Shown here one piece after another: positions 45,214 through 58,980 of a stretch of 64,000 nucleotides of DNA (within the stretch, counting starts at the first letter, position 1; each line of letters opens with the position of its first letter). A program made the position numbers and the translations under genes. The notes beneath the pieces are model-generated. The model was given only the letters and a program-made list of their open reading frames with translations. It had not been told where the DNA came from and did not search any database. The DNA comes from Narthecium ossifragum. Its lineage: Eukaryota; Streptophyta; Magnoliopsida; Dioscoreales; Nartheciaceae. The stretch is taken from positions 5,125,054-5,189,053 of the forward strand of contig OY986973.1 in assembly GCA_963920575.1 (NCBI GenBank), written 5' to 3'.

Positions 45214-45800
45214 GTGCTCGCGGTACCTGGCGCCACTTACTCTTCTCTATTGGCATGCCTGTGACCTTTAACCAAAGTGGCTTGTTTAAAAATGGGCATG
45301 CAAGATCGGACAGCTTATACACTTCCATCTTGGTCTTGCTTGATTTGTTCTTCAAATGCTACAGGTGTAATAATGTGACGATGCCAATATGAGTCTGGAA
45401 GAAATGTGACCAATTTTGCAAAAATATGGGTCTTTTTTGTTCGAGTTTGTTTTATAGACTACATACACATGGTTACTACTTTCGCGTTTTCAAGCTGCTA
45501 ATTCTCAGATTAAAAGCTTTTAAACTGATATCCTCTAAAAGCTAAAGGTGTTTCGCTTTGGCAAACCATACCTTTTCTAATCTTTCTAGATTTCCTGCAA
45601 ATAATAGGCTCGCAACAGAAATTTATCCGCGTGTGGAAGGAAAAAACTGAGATTAGCTAGCTAGCTAATGGGTTTTGACCATTAACGGGGAAATGGTTTA
45701 AAAGAGAGAAGGTTTTGTATAAATAAAGCTGGAAATTCTTTTGTAATAAAGCTGCTCGAACGTTCAACACTATAAAATTGAAAAAAAAAATTAAAAAATA
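45214..45800. other. 3' flank of zinc-finger gene
   Basis: Probable 3' UTR followed by AT-rich sequence. No further gene seen up to the tRNA. Confidence 0.4.
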
Positions 45801-45872
45801 TGCGTCTGCCGGGAGTCGAACCCGGGTCTATTGCTTGGAAGGCAATTATCCTAACCGTTGGACTACAAACGC
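45801..45872 (-). tRNA. tRNA-Gly (anticodon TCC)
   Basis: The minus strand folds as a 72-nt cloverleaf. The acceptor arm is GCGTTTG with CAGACGC (one T-G pair) and discriminator A. The anticodon arm ATTGC-CTTCCAA-GCAAT has TCC at the anticodon. The T arm has GGTTCGACTCC (B box) and the D arm TAGTCCAACGG (A box). No intron. A T run follows within 10 nt on the minus strand, fitting Pol III termination. It lies between the zinc-finger gene and the D-lactate dehydrogenase gene. Confidence 0.95.
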
Positions 45873-45919
45873 TTTTGTTTAATTTTAGCACATGATTGTT
45901 CTATCTTTCTTCAACGTCA

Positions 45920-46510
45920 TCAATAGTACACCGATAGAACAATACTGATATACTAGATCAATTAATCGAATCGATACATACCAATGATCGATTGATCGAT
46001 ATTGTTATGTACCGATTCAATCAATTGATCTAATCCAACGGTATTATTTTATCGCCGAATTAAATCGATTAATCTGTATTTCATTACATATCTATCTATT
46101 ATATAAGATCAGCTTTTATGACTCGTCATATGAGTCATAAAAACCATGCATGCGTGGCATACACACGTAACATAGAGTTGTAACTAAATAAAAAGAGAGG
46201 GGGTGTGTATGATGGGGGAAAGGGGGCAACATGTTGAGAGGGAGAGAGGAGAGAGAAAGAGAGAGTGGGGGTGATAGGGGCCACCTAGTTACATATGTAA
46301 TGTATGAGTGCTGATTTATGCACAACCTGATGTGGCATGTGTGATAGAACAGATGAAGATATAGGTAGTGGGATATCGAGTATGTCAACTATCGATTCTT
46401 TTATTTATCCGATGAAAATATCGGTAGTAGGATACCGATATATTCAATCGATAGTCGAGTATGTCATATATCGATATAATAAATAAAAAAATTGGTAATT
46501 TACTATCGAT
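45920..46510. repeat. ATCGATTGATC-rich block
   Basis: Repeated 'cgattgatcgatattgtt', 'gatcaattaatcgaatcgat' and 'atcggtag.aggataccgat' near 45940-46100 and 46370-46500. They are related to stretches at 5730-5890 and 58330-58560. A GA-rich tract (46190-46275) lies in between. Probably short MITEs; it forms the upstream region of the D-lactate dehydrogenase gene. Confidence 0.6.
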
Positions 46511-46706
46511 TGGTGACGTGACATTGCAAGCTGTCCATGTGCACGAATGTACATCCTCGTTGACTCGATCAATGTTCTTCGTTGAGTCATCCACGTCACA
46601 TATGACCGCCGGTGGTCTTTCTCCCAACGTTCTTCTTCCGATCACTCGAACGCTCACTTCCACTTCCGCGGTCTCTCATCACCGATCACTCTATTTTCTC
46701 GTCTTC

Positions 46707-49700
46707 ATGGCCTTCCTCTCCCGACTCGCCTCCGTCTCCGCCGCCTCCTGCAAACTCCGACTATCTCGATTTCTCCGCCGCTCCTCCTCTCCCTTCTCTC
46801 ATGGCGCTGCCACACCCCTCGCCTCCCGCCTTCCAAGCTCCCACTCCAAAGAATCCTTCCTCCGCTCCATCCTCCCCTTTGCTGCCGCCATCGCCACAGG
46901 CGGCGCCGGCTACCTCATTCTGGATCTCCACCCCAGCCACTCCACTTGCGACAGTGCCCTGGATCACCTGTCCGCATCCCAACCTCGTCCGGTTCGCTGG
47001 GAGTTCTTTAGGTTGTGATATCTTATGGAGTTGTTGATTCTGTTTTAGGGCTGCGGGGGGAGATAGCAGCAGCAAGATGTTGGTCCAAGGCTCTCATAAG
47101 GAGGTCCCTAAGGAGTTCATCGATGAACTGAGGGCTATTTGTCAAGTAAATGGTTTCTTAATTATCTTCTGCTGAAAATCGCATTAAAGATCGCATTGAT
47201 GGTAGTGTTTATACTAATGGTGTTTAGGAGAACATGACGTTGGACAAGGAGGAAAGGTACTTCCATGGGAAGCCGCAGAACAGCTTCCATAGCGCCGTGA
47301 ATATTCCTGATGTGGTCGTCTATCCTAGGTAGATGTATTCATTGTTAACTGTATCTTTTTTCATTGAGTAGGTTTTGTCCTAAATGTTTCTCAAAGGAAG
47401 CAATTTGTAGGTCACAAGATGATGTGCAAAAGATTGTTAGGACTTGTAACAAATATAAGGTACTATATATAGTTCATGAATGAATAGGCTGCATAAGCGA
47501 ATGTAGTTGAGAAATTCTTGCTGGCCAATTCTTGATTTATTCCTGTTCTCACTGTTGAGTTTCTTTTGAAGAACAGGTTCCTATTGTACCCTATGGCGGA
47601 GCTACATCTATCGAGGGCCACACCTTAGCTCCTCAAGGAGGCGTATGTGTCGATATGTCTCTAATGAAAGTATGTATATTGTTCTTTGACTACTGTATGC
47701 TAGTCTCCTGCGTAGCAATAGACAAGACTTGATTCTTGTCCAGCAATGAGAAAAGCTCCACTATTCTTGCCTTTAGTAATTAATTTGAGAAGCGAACTTT
47801 AGTATCTTTTTGGTTTTGCTGATAGTTAGATCCTTCACTATTTGCTTTCTTCTTCTCTGTGTTCGGTAGTTTCGAAGGATCTCATTATATCTCCATCTGT
47901 TGCTATGGTGACATCTTTGTCTTGCAGACTATCAAATCATTGCATATTGAGGACATGGATGTTGTTGTTGACCCTGGAGTTGGATGGATCGAACTTAATG
48001 AGTACCTAAAGCCCTATGGTCTTTTCTTTCCACTTGACCCAGGTTAGTGATACTGATCATGAAGCCGTTATATTTATCTCCTCATTCTCTTTTAAGTCAG
48101 CTTTCATAGGATAAGAACTTTAGAACATCTTCATATTTTTATATTTCCTGTCCACAAGAAAGGATTTTGGTTGCCTTTTTGAGGATATTCTACCTGCTAA
48201 GTAAATTGGCTCTTAGCGTTTGTTTGGTTCTAACAAGCAATCCTGAAAATCAAAATTCTAACAAGTATTTGCAATTTGAGGCCAGCAGTTTTCTGCTATT
48301 AAACAGTAGTCAAAGCTTTCTAAGGACAAATTCCTGCAAACTTTTCTGTTGGTGGTTGATAGAGCCTATAAGATGGCCGATCCTCCAATGAGACCCATAA
48401 ACGTGGGCATGAGCGCAAAGAGGATGCCCTGATGATAAAATGTGGTGGCTCATAAGGTCTCATATTTTATCTTCAAACTCGTTGTTGATTCGTCTAGAAG
48501 AGAATAAAGGCATCATTGTGGGCTGATATGTGGATGCAATTAATTATGGCCCTTACTGATAATTTTATGGAATGCTATTGTAGATATATCCATCAATTAT
48601 GATAATATAGTTTTAATGCATGCAACATGACATAGTTTGGTAATTTGGCCTGCCCCCGGAGTCATGAAAAATAACATGTATCAGTTTAAATCATGGAAGC
48701 TATGCAATGGAAGTTAGAAACTTCATCAAACATAGCAGAAATGTTTCCAGCTGCTTTGTATATGTACTAAATTTAAAGTCCTGGATATTATGTCGGATAT
48801 AGTTTCAGAGCAGTTTTTGTTTTTTCTGAGCTAAAATCTGGCACCTCTGGTCTCTGACATTTAGGGCCTGGTGCTACCATTGGAGGCATGTGTTCGACTC
48901 GTTGTTCTGGTTCTTTGGCCGTGAGGTACTGGTAGTCTTTCTTTCTATGCAAAATATTTTGCTTACCTGCAAGATGTCCGCAGGGCTGATTCATTTTTGC
49001 TCGCCATCAATTAGCTTATTTTTAGCTTACTGGTAATAGGCTGTAAAATTTATCGGGTTGACTGATTAAATCATCCGTTTTTAGGTATGGAACTATGCGG
49101 GATAATGTCATCAATCTTCAGGTATCTTGTGATGCTTTATCCTCCATATACTTTTCCTAGTAGCTTTATGTGACACTGCTGATATTATGTGCAGTGCCTT
49201 GAAAATTATCAAACCGTAAGAGGACTGGATGAAAAAAATCATATAGTCATCTTAGAATTTTTATGAAGCAAAACAAATATTAAATTATGTATATAAACAC
49301 CAGAATAATTAGGAGTTCAGGTGTCCTTTGCAAATTATGAGTGCAATTTTTGGTGTAGGTTTATAGTAATGTGCTTAACGCAGAAGTTATTTGTGTGGGC
49401 ATTTAAGAACATTGTAAAAGGATAGTAACTGTGAATCATGAGATTGGACAATATCTCCTTGTAGGCTGTTTTGGGGAATGGAGATGTCATAAAGACAGGG
49501 TCTCGTGCCCGAAAGAGTGCTGCCGGGTATGTTAAAAGCTTCCTTCCGAGTTGAAAAAGCTATATCATTTGATATGGGTATTAAATTGAGTTTACTGAAC
49601 TGCAGTATCTATTTCTAGTCCAATTTTGTTAATTTTCTTTGGTTCTTTGCTTGGTTTCAACTATCTAAAGATTGGGAACTGTTTTTATGATCGTGCCCTG

Positions 49701-52700
49701 ACATAATTTCCCCCCCTGCTTAAATTGGTGTTCCATCATCCTCTCTACCGTCACTTTGTCAACTACAAAGTACATCATCTTACGGCCCATTTGTTTCGCT
49801 GCATAGGATGGGGATTTAAAATTTATATGTTGTATATACAATTGATAATTTAAGTATAATTTGTAGAACTATATAGTGGTTGGTACAACGTGGTATAAAT
49901 AATGTATAGTATGATATGTTATGAATAAACAAAAATGTCCTTTATCAAGGATGTGGCTAAATATGAGAAAATAAGTGCAACTACTACTAAAAACAACTAA
50001 TATGAACTATGATATCCACTGAAAACAACTAATACAATGGGCTTGGTAAGAAATAATACCGACTAAGAGGTGGTATAAAGTTATGCGGTATCCAACATAT
50101 TAAATTTTCTAATGTAAAATTTATACTATCTATTATCGCACCAAACACCGTATTACGATGACAACGTATAATTTTATCCTACATGTTCCCTTACACAGCG
50201 AACCAAATGGGCCATTAGTTTTCGAACTTTTCAGTCATTTGATCTAGTTATTCTTCAACTTCTCATATCACAATAACCATGCGTAGAAGTATAGTTGTTT
50301 TTCATACTTGGCAGTTTACTGGTGATAGACATATTTAAATATCTGTCTTCATAAAGATGCTTATCAGATAATAGCAGAAAAGACTTCATGCTGACAAGAG
50401 GAAGTTGACATGTCTATTTAATATCTCAGATATGATCTGGCTCGTTTAATTATTGGAAGTGAAGGCACCTTAGGCATAATTACAGAAGTAACTTTACGGC
50501 TCCAAAAGCTTCCTCAACACTCAGTGGTATTCTCTGATTCTTTAATTTATTTTCCTAATTTTAGATCCAAATTTTCCAGTGCATACGTATGCCGTACTCT
50601 ATGTTTGCTTCAGTATCATATTTCTATATTTTTTGGCAAATATTTTTCCATGAAGAACTGATGGTAGAGAATATCTGTACTTTTTGTACTTTGTATTCAC
50701 TAAGATCTCTTCTCTTGGGAGAGAATAATTTTGTGGTGATTCTTGTGAGCAACCTAATATGGACTCAGATAAGATTTTTGTGGGCAAAATATGCTTCATT
50801 TACGTTCTAGCTTTCCATTTATGTTCCTGGACTTACATTTTTTGAAAATTGCTGAGCTTGCATTTCTTATAGTGCACTCTTCTTTTGTAGTCGTTGAGGC
50901 ATTTTTCCTCTTAAATTAGAAAAAGATTGAATAGTGAGCTGTCGGACACATCCGCTTCCTGCTTGTAGTAAAATGCATTTCATCAGTTTTCTGAGTGAAG
51001 TGCTCTGACCTTTTTCTTTTTCCTATACTTGCATTCTTTGCATATTGTTTCCCTATTTATCTAACTGTTTTCAGGTCTTATGAGCTCTGTTTATTTCAGG
51101 TTGCAATGTGCAACTTTCAGACGGTCAAGGATGCTGCTGATGTGGCAATTGCGACAATGCTCTCTGGTATACAGGTAGAATCATGGAAAGCAGAACTTCT
51201 TTATTTTAAGTTGTGGCTGGCCCTTGCATAGTTGCATGGTCATTTTTTTTCAATTGTCTTCTGTTGGTTAGCTGCAGTTCTAATCCAGTAGTACTTAGTG
51301 CATAATAAGTTATTTTCTTGTATGGCAAAAGATGAATTAATCGTGAAAACGGTTTGTGTTTGAATTGTGTATACATGTTACAATGAGCTTCTTAGTTAGA
51401 GGAGCAAGTGCAATTAGACAAGAGCAATCAAGTATCATAGCATGATGGCAAGTGAAATTGTGTCCAAGTTCAATTATTATACAAGTGTTCAGTTGAAGAT
51501 GTATATATTTATATGGGTATGTATGTATCTATGTACCATTATGTATAAATATCTTTATGTATGTATGTAACATATATGAAGTGGTTACCTCAATAGTGCC
51601 AAATTCGCCAACTTCCTAATTAAAGTTGGGGGTCTTGATGCCATGTTTTTACTTCCCTCACATGAAATGTAAAAAACTTGATTTTTACTCCTCAAAATGT
51701 TGTGCAGAAATTAGTACCCATTCTGTCATGTCGAATTTCATTGTTTATTGTTATTGGCATCGGGCAAAATTTGCTTACAAAGAGATATATAAAGAAAGCA
51801 GGTTTAAGTGGAGCTACTTCCATCTGGTAACTTTTCCCCTTCCTTACATAGGTTTCAAGGGTAGAACTCTTGGATGAGGTTCAAGTAAGGGCAATAAATC
51901 TGGCAAACGAAAGAGATTTACCTGAAGTTCCGACCTTAATGTTTGAATTTATAGGCACCGGTAAAGTATACCTTTATGCTTATTCTTCATTACACATTGC
52001 TTCAAGGTTCCAATATGCTTGTCAACAATAAGGGAAGAGCGTCTTAATAAAGATGAGTATAACATGGATAAAAGTAGTCCTCCAAGACCAATTACCAATA
52101 ATGATGGTGCTTTCTAGTTCTCATGAGTTGTTATAATGTGGCTTTCCGATGAACGCGCGTCAGTCCATTTAAAGCTGATGGTGCACATTGAGTGCAAACT
52201 ACTTTTCCGGGCTCTGTTCTAGTTTATTGCTCCATTCATATTATTTCAGGTGTGATGTGAGGATTAATCATATACAGTAAACGGCAACTGTAATTGTTGT
52301 TCCTATACTTTGTCTTGTGACCTGAATTTTAAGGGGAAAAGATCAACTCGCTTTCCAAAAAGATTGTGTCTACACTTGATAAGCTTGAGAAATTTATGCC
52401 CTTGGTCATTGTTAAACTATTCCATAAGAAGTTAGTGTTGGTAATCTATTTACTCGACCCAAGACTATGCACTGTTACATCAATAACATGTTTCATCCAT
52501 ATGTTATCTGACATGTTGATTCAAGGATTTCATTCAACATTATTATTTTGAACATTTCTTTTTCTTATCATGCAATTGCATATGGGATAGATCTTCATAG
52601 TTCATACTGCCAAAAGCATGCACCTCTTTCTTTCTCTGAAAGTTTTTGGCTTCTAGGCATGGCTATTATCATGATGGAGCAGAACCAACTTGGTTTTCAC

Positions 52701-54822
52701 CGCATCATGAACGTGTGGGTTTTCCAAAACTAGGATTCATGTGACCCATCATGATCCATGAGCGCTGATCTGTGGATCAATATGCAGAAGATTAGGAATT
52801 GGATGCCTTTTTGCCTTCTCCACAAACTTGTTGGATATTTTCTCATGTAAATTCTTTGGATGTAATGATACTCCTGTATACATATCTCCTTTTGGTGGGC
52901 AGGCCAGTCATTGATATCATTGCCAATGATTGGCTTGTAGCGGTTATTAATCAGGTAAAAAAATGTTCATATTGCATCAGGATGTTTCATCATTCCTAAA
53001 ACTATGTAAGAACTTGCTTTTGCATAAAGCCTTAACATTCCCAATGATTGGCCTGTAGTGATTATTAATCAGGTAACTTGCTTCATCATTCCCAATGATT
53101 GGCCTGTAGTGGTTATTTATTAGGTAAAGAATGATGACATATTGCATCAGGATGCTTCATTATTCCTAAAACTATGTGTAGGAACTTGCTTTTGCTTAAA
53201 GCCTTAACAAGAAATTTGTGAAATTTTAGCCCCTTATGTCGTATGTACGAGAATTTGAAATATAGCCAATGCAACCTATGTTTTGTGTGATCCCATTAGA
53301 ATAAATTGTTGCATACTATGCCAGCTTTTTATAGACTCACGATTATCCCTTCTAGTCATAGTTTTATAGCCATCAATCCTTTGCCTTGAACGACGTAATT
53401 TAACCCCATAGGCGATTCTACTAATCTAATAAATCAATCTCATTGCATCATATTATTGTTTTGGTGCTAACATAACTTTGGCTGCATGAATCTTATTATG
53501 AAGACGTTTATCGGGGGTAATATATACTTTATATGCTAAAACTTGCTTTCTCTCTTTTTTTTTACCATGACAGAAGCATATTCACGAGAACAGACAATGC
53601 TGGTTCAGAAGATTGTTTCTGAACATAAGGGCTCTGACTTTGTATTCGTAGAGGATCTTGATGCTAAAAGGGAGCTTTGGAAGGTTAGGAAGCAGATAGC
53701 GGCCTTATGTATTTATCTTTCATGGTTTATGTTTTTGTGACTTAGTCAACTTCAAATGTGAGTAACCATATGCATGATCATGAGTATCTTCCGTTGTTTC
53801 TTGTACTATCACAATTAGAAACTTTGCGGTGCTTACATAGAAGGTAGTTCACTTTCCAAAGCAGATTTGAAGTCACTAATGCTTTCTTATCATGAGTCAT
53901 TATATTATTTATGTTACATGCAATGTGTGCCAACCTGCACTTGTCTAGCCGTTGATAATGGGACGGCACATGGGTGGGACCTGGGCACATTCGTGTCCAC
54001 CGGAATCTGTACGTGCCAAATGCTTGATGCTCCATGCTTGGTAGGATGGTCTCTCTTGTGTCCTAGCTTATCTTGTACAAATTTGTGAAAGGCAGGCTAG
54101 CATTATAATAAAGATACTAGCATAGATGTGAGCCACATATCCAGTTCTTGGCCTCAATGCACATGGAACGGGAATTTTGCATTTTCCTGTAGAAACATGT
54201 TAAATGCGGTAATGTTTTGAATTTGGTATCCCTTCTCAATTTGTAAGAATTATTTAACTAATCATGATAATCTTGCTAAAAACTTTAGGGGGTTGTGAAC
54301 GACTCTTATTCTTGTAATTTTATCTGCTGTCTAGCCATATCCTTATACAGTCTTTTGATTGCAGATTAGGAAGGAGGCTTTATGGGCTTGCTATGCGATG
54401 GCACCTAACTTTGAGGCAATGATCACGGTTAGTTTCATACAGGATGCCATCCCACTTTGTTGTCTCATAGTGAAAATTGCTTAAGCTTAGTTTAATTGTA
54501 TGTTGCTCGACACAGCTCATGCAATCACTTATCATTACATCTGACAACTAGAATTATTTCATTTTGACCGAGTCTCTAAGCATTTGAGAGTATTTGGTTA
54601 TTTTACTTGGGGGAAGTGACAATTAGTTCAATAATTTAAGAGACCTGCAGCAATCAAAATTCTTTTGTTGTGCAATATGATCCTATGAAGTAGATATTAA
54701 CTTTGTATCATCAAATATCACAGCCCATTGCAAACTCGGTCGCCTATAAGTCAGGGGTATTTCTCTGTCACAGTCACCTTTTACTATTTGTGATATTCAC
54801 CAGAAATATGAGAGCTTGAGAA

Positions 54823-54858
<36 letters not shown>

Positions 54859-57800
54859 GCTAAATGAGGGTCATGCTTAAAGACTACGCCCTAATACCTA
54901 ATCACAATTTTAAGTTGTCTATACTCTATACAGAGAGTACATGGATATGCTCGTATACGCATTGGCCTTTTTACCAAAATGGCTTTTAGGCACCTAACCC
55001 TTTGTGATTCCCTTTCCCACAATTCTGCGCTGCATTAAATCAGGGAAGAGCAACCCTGAGTTTTTGAACTTCCGTAGATGTACTTTAATGCTTATTATGT
55101 CCAACAAACTAGCACCTTGACCTACGTAAGTAGCCTCTAAAGATAGATTATTCAATTCCAGAGAAATTTTAGAGCATGAGAGGTCTAGGTCGCTGTCTTA
55201 GATATGAGAGAATCCTGAAAGGCATCATATTAAATAGATACTCATACATATTTGATAGGAGAACTCTGTTATATATTTCTCTCCTATCTGCGTCAGATGA
55301 CACCTCTTTCAAGATTATTGTTGGTTTCCTATGTTGCACTGCTAAAACCGACTTATTATGGGGTCAATAATTGCTCTCCGGTAGCAGGATCGTATCGATG
55401 TAGCTTTAGTTCCATGTCTGTAACACTTCCATCCTTCCAGGACGTCTGTGTTCCTCTATCTCAGCTTGGAGAATGCATTTCAAAATCCAAAGAAGTGCTT
55501 GATGCATCATCATTGTTGTGGTATGATTTCTGCCAAAACTCTAACTGACCGTGGTCGAGTTAGATGTGGTGTCCAACTTTGATCGGTGATTTTTTGTTTG
55601 TAGATATCATATATCTCATGCATTTCTGCATTTTTGCCTCAGTACTGTTATTGCTCATGCTGGTGATGGTAACTTCCATACGGTAATACTCTTTGATCCA
55701 AACCAAGAAGATCAGTGCAAAGAGGCAGAGAAGCTGAACCATTTTATGGTTCACACTGCATTGTCAATGGAAGGTAGCTTTCATATATGATCAACTGATA
55801 TTGAAGTTCTTAAATTACAATCAGGTTGACACATTTTCGTCTGAATGTGAAAATGTGGTTCTATGGGCTGCTAAAAAGGGTCCATCTATGTTTCATCATA
55901 GGCAAACATTGGCATACATGCCTAGTTAGTGTAAGACATGGTGTGATGAATGAAAAGGTGAAGAATGTTTCAAGGCAACCTGAATGAGAATGGCTAGTGA
56001 AGGACTCAACAGTCACTTTGGTCCTTCTATCACAGTACTTGTGCTGTTCAGAAATTGCGGAGATAGTTAATGGTTCTCGTGTTAAGGTTTTTCATGTTAT
56101 GTTATGGGTTTAACAATTCTGACTTTTAATATTCTAGTCGGCCAACGATAACAGGCAATCTAAAAGAACATAGGCAACAAGAGATGTAATTGAAATGTAT
56201 TTGACATTTCGATGGGTGGGTAATAACTAGACTAAGATATGTTGCGTCAATATCCATCTGGATTTCTGTTAAGTAGAAAATAGGTTAGTGCCCCATCTGT
56301 CCTTTGTTTCTGAGCAAAAAATATCTAGTTTTATATGGTTTTAGATGGTTCAGTGGGTTCTGTTTAAGAGAAATAGCTATCGAGGATGTACAAATCTTAC
56401 CAGATATGTCAATAACACAATCCACTACTTAATTAGAAGTTGAATAAAGCAGAAGTTTGATTGACTTAGGTTTTGCATGTGGAATCGTATTCATATACAT
56501 ATGTGTACATCAAGACCATAAGTCATAAGACCAATTGTGTATTACATTATGTTTTCTCCTCCAACTTAACCTTCCCACAGCCGCAGTTTTCCGCTTTATT
56601 TGTGTGAGGGTCTGCGAGCCGTATTGTAGTGTTGTGGGGGGTGGGGGACTCATAAGCCTGAATTTCCTGGAGCAAGCATGTGATATGCTAAACTGCTGCT
56701 TATCAGCTACTTGCTATGAGAAATACAGTCTTTTGTGATTGTTGATAGGTGGGTACTACCGAAAGACCCCTTATCCTGCATTTGTTATCTCTTTAAGAAA
56801 TCTCATGTTACTTTCTACTGTTCCAGTGACCAATTTTTTTGTCTGCGTGTTGATTCATATTTCAATCGCTAAACAGGAACATGTACAGGGGAGCACGGCG
56901 TAGGTACTGGAAAAATGAAGGTACGCATACGTGCTACTGTAGTGTTGTTTGCCAGCAGTTATCAATACCACACCTATTGAATACCACTCATCATCGGACA
57001 ATATGAGCCTGAATTCTCTCTCTCATGTTTTATGATATCACAATAAAAGCATAAATTGTGGGCCAAGTAGAGGAACAAGCTTATGCCAAAACCGGAAAGG
57101 CTAGGGCACTAAGTAATATTTGGTAAAATTGGTCATGCTTCTTGCATTTCCAACAGAACTCGGGGTATCTAGATAGATACATGACCTGTGGTCTTGCTGT
57201 GTAGAAGAGGTAATAGATGTTAGCAGTTACTTGTATTGCATATTCTCGCACGAGGATATTTTCTGTATGAACATCTCTTTATGTCCGGTCATAATAGACT
57301 AACTCTACTGAGACATCTCGTCGGTTCATTCTTCTTGTTAAGCTTGGGATTTAGTTGATATCCTGAGCTTCCAGTGTAAAAGGTGAGGGGGGTGAGAATG
57401 TGACGGTTTTAAGATCTATACTAACCAGATTAAGCATTGGTTGAAAGGCCTAAAAATAGTTTTTATATGCAGCTTAGGGAAGGCTGCCCTACATTTTAGT
57501 TTCTGTTTTCAGATGCACTCCAGACTTGACATGCAAACTGTTTGAAAGACACAAACAGGATGTATGTATCTTTGTTCAATAATCCTATCTAGTAAAAGGT
57601 TGACGATATATGAAGCCTGAACTTAGCTTGAACTTTTCAAGGTAATGTACCTGAGAAGTTTAGGTTTAGTTGATTTTATCTGTACTGAAGTAGTTACCCA
57701 AGTATAACGTTTTGTAGAAATTAAAGCAGAGATTTCTCTTATCCTCCAAGACGGAGATTATAAACTTTGCCTCAGGTATTTCTCTTACTGATTGTTACTG

Positions 57801-57961
57801 TTTTTAGGATGTTACAATCTATACTCGTTTGGAAATTTCAGTACCTCGAAGAAGAGTTTGGGATGGGGGCACTGGTGACGATGAAAAGAATAAAGGCTGC
57901 TTTAGATCCCAACAGTATCATGAACCCAGGAAAGCTGATTCCTCCTCATGTCTGCATTTGA
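46707..57961 (+). CDS. DLD: D-lactate dehydrogenase (cytochrome), mitochondrial
   Basis: Eighteen exons keep one frame (568 aa): 46707-46969, 47049-47145, 47228-47328, 47411-47459, 47577-47669, 47928-48042, 48865-48925, 49085-49121, 49465-49526, 50430-50526, 51100-51174, 51852-51960, 53574-53683, 54365-54427, 55441-55520, 55643-55773, 56877-56920 and 57842-57961. The N-terminus is Arg/Ser-rich (mitochondrial presequence). The FAD-binding PCMH domain has [11 protein letters not shown] (about 174), [11 protein letters not shown] (about 238) and [15 protein letters not shown] (about 300). The FAD-oxidase C domain has AHAGDGNFH (about 474) and [11 protein letters not shown] (about 519). The enzyme oxidises D-lactate, passing electrons to cytochrome c, and serves methylglyoxal detoxification. 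Length matches plant orthologues. Start and exon 1 donor were chosen for best fit; the donor context CT|GT is weak. Confidence 0.95.
49783..50214. mobile_element. Tourist-like MITE in DLD intron 9
   Basis: 432 bp with terminal inverted repeats GGCCCATTTGTTTCGCTG and, from the other end, GGCCCATTTGGTTCGCTG. TTA lies on both sides (49780-49782, 50215-50217), the target site of Harbinger/Tourist elements. AT-rich interior, no coding region. Confidence 0.88.
52900..53215. repeat. Local duplication in DLD intron 12
   Basis: 'ccaatgattggc.tgtag.g.ttatta' occurs three times (near 52922, 53041 and 53091). The block 'ttgcatcaggatg.ttcat.attcctaaaactatgt' followed by 'gaacttgcttttgc' occurs twice (near 52973 and 53143), the mark of a recent nested tandem duplication. 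Confidence 0.85.
54824..54855. repeat. (TA)n microsatellite
   Basis: Sixteen TA units in DLD intron 14. Confidence 0.95.
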
Positions 57962-58980
57962 AGTAAGGTGTGTTCTTTGCTCGACTTGTACAGAGTTTGT
58001 ATCAAATTCGTTTTTCAAATATGTAGAAGAAATGGATAAAATCTTTGATCTCGAGGAAAATACATGGATAAAAATTGCAATTTACTGACAATATCTGGCT
58101 ATTGCAGGTGGAAATGTTATTGTGATCTGTTCAAAAGAATGACGGAGAGCGAGATATCTTCTGGACAACAAGATGTACATTATCTGTGGATGGCCAAGAC
58201 GATAAAAATTCGGTACCGTAATCTCACAGAGATGGGTGCAAATAAAGAAATACAACTAAAGGAATAGAAGAGATAAAGCTTGCAGCACTATTTATTGAGT
58301 CGCTATTTGTGTACATGGCCACGTGCACATGCCTCCAATCGGTAGAGTGAGATATCGATGGATTGATCTAGTTCATCGATATTGTTCTATCGATGAACTA
58401 GATCAGCCCATTGGTATATACCTACCGATTTGATCATTGGTACATCAATCGGTAGATATATACCGATCATTGGTAGATATATACTGGTCATCGGCGATCA
58501 ATTGATCTGGTTCATCGATATTGTTCTACTTATAGATTAGATCAATTAATCGGTTGAGGCTATTGTATATGTCATATGGTCATGTACATAAATCTTTATT
58601 TCTACTTATGTGCGGCCAACGTCACCACTATAATTCTCCTGGATGTGTATGGTTGAATTAAGATGATAATTAGTGCCCTCTTAGTAGATGTTTGGAAGTA
58701 TCCATGATACTTTAGCAAAATAAAAATGTTGGTAGTTGGATGATCGACTCACCCACCAAACATGACGTTACAATACTGGAAAAGGCCTGCCTTTCTTGGT
58801 TAGTTGTTCAGCTTAATGTGCTTTTCTTCATCATTAGTTTGTTATGCTTTTCTTCATCATTAGTTTGTTATTAATAGGATAATTATAATCACGTTATTTG
58901 GATCGAATCTTAAAGCACCCTTTTTGTTCTACAAAACCCCCCCTCGTTCTCCCACTGTACTAAACCATCGCCTCTAAACC
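57962..58980. repeat. Intergenic spacer with ATCGAT repeats
   Basis: After the probable 3' UTR of the D-lactate dehydrogenase gene, 58330-58560 holds repeats of 'atcggtagatatataccgat' and 'gatctagttcatcgatattgtt'. It includes a perfect hairpin with 18-bp arms and a 6-nt loop (58364-58381 and 58388-58405). Near 58815-58870 'cttttcttcatcattagttt' followed by 'gttat' is duplicated in tandem. Confidence 0.7.
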
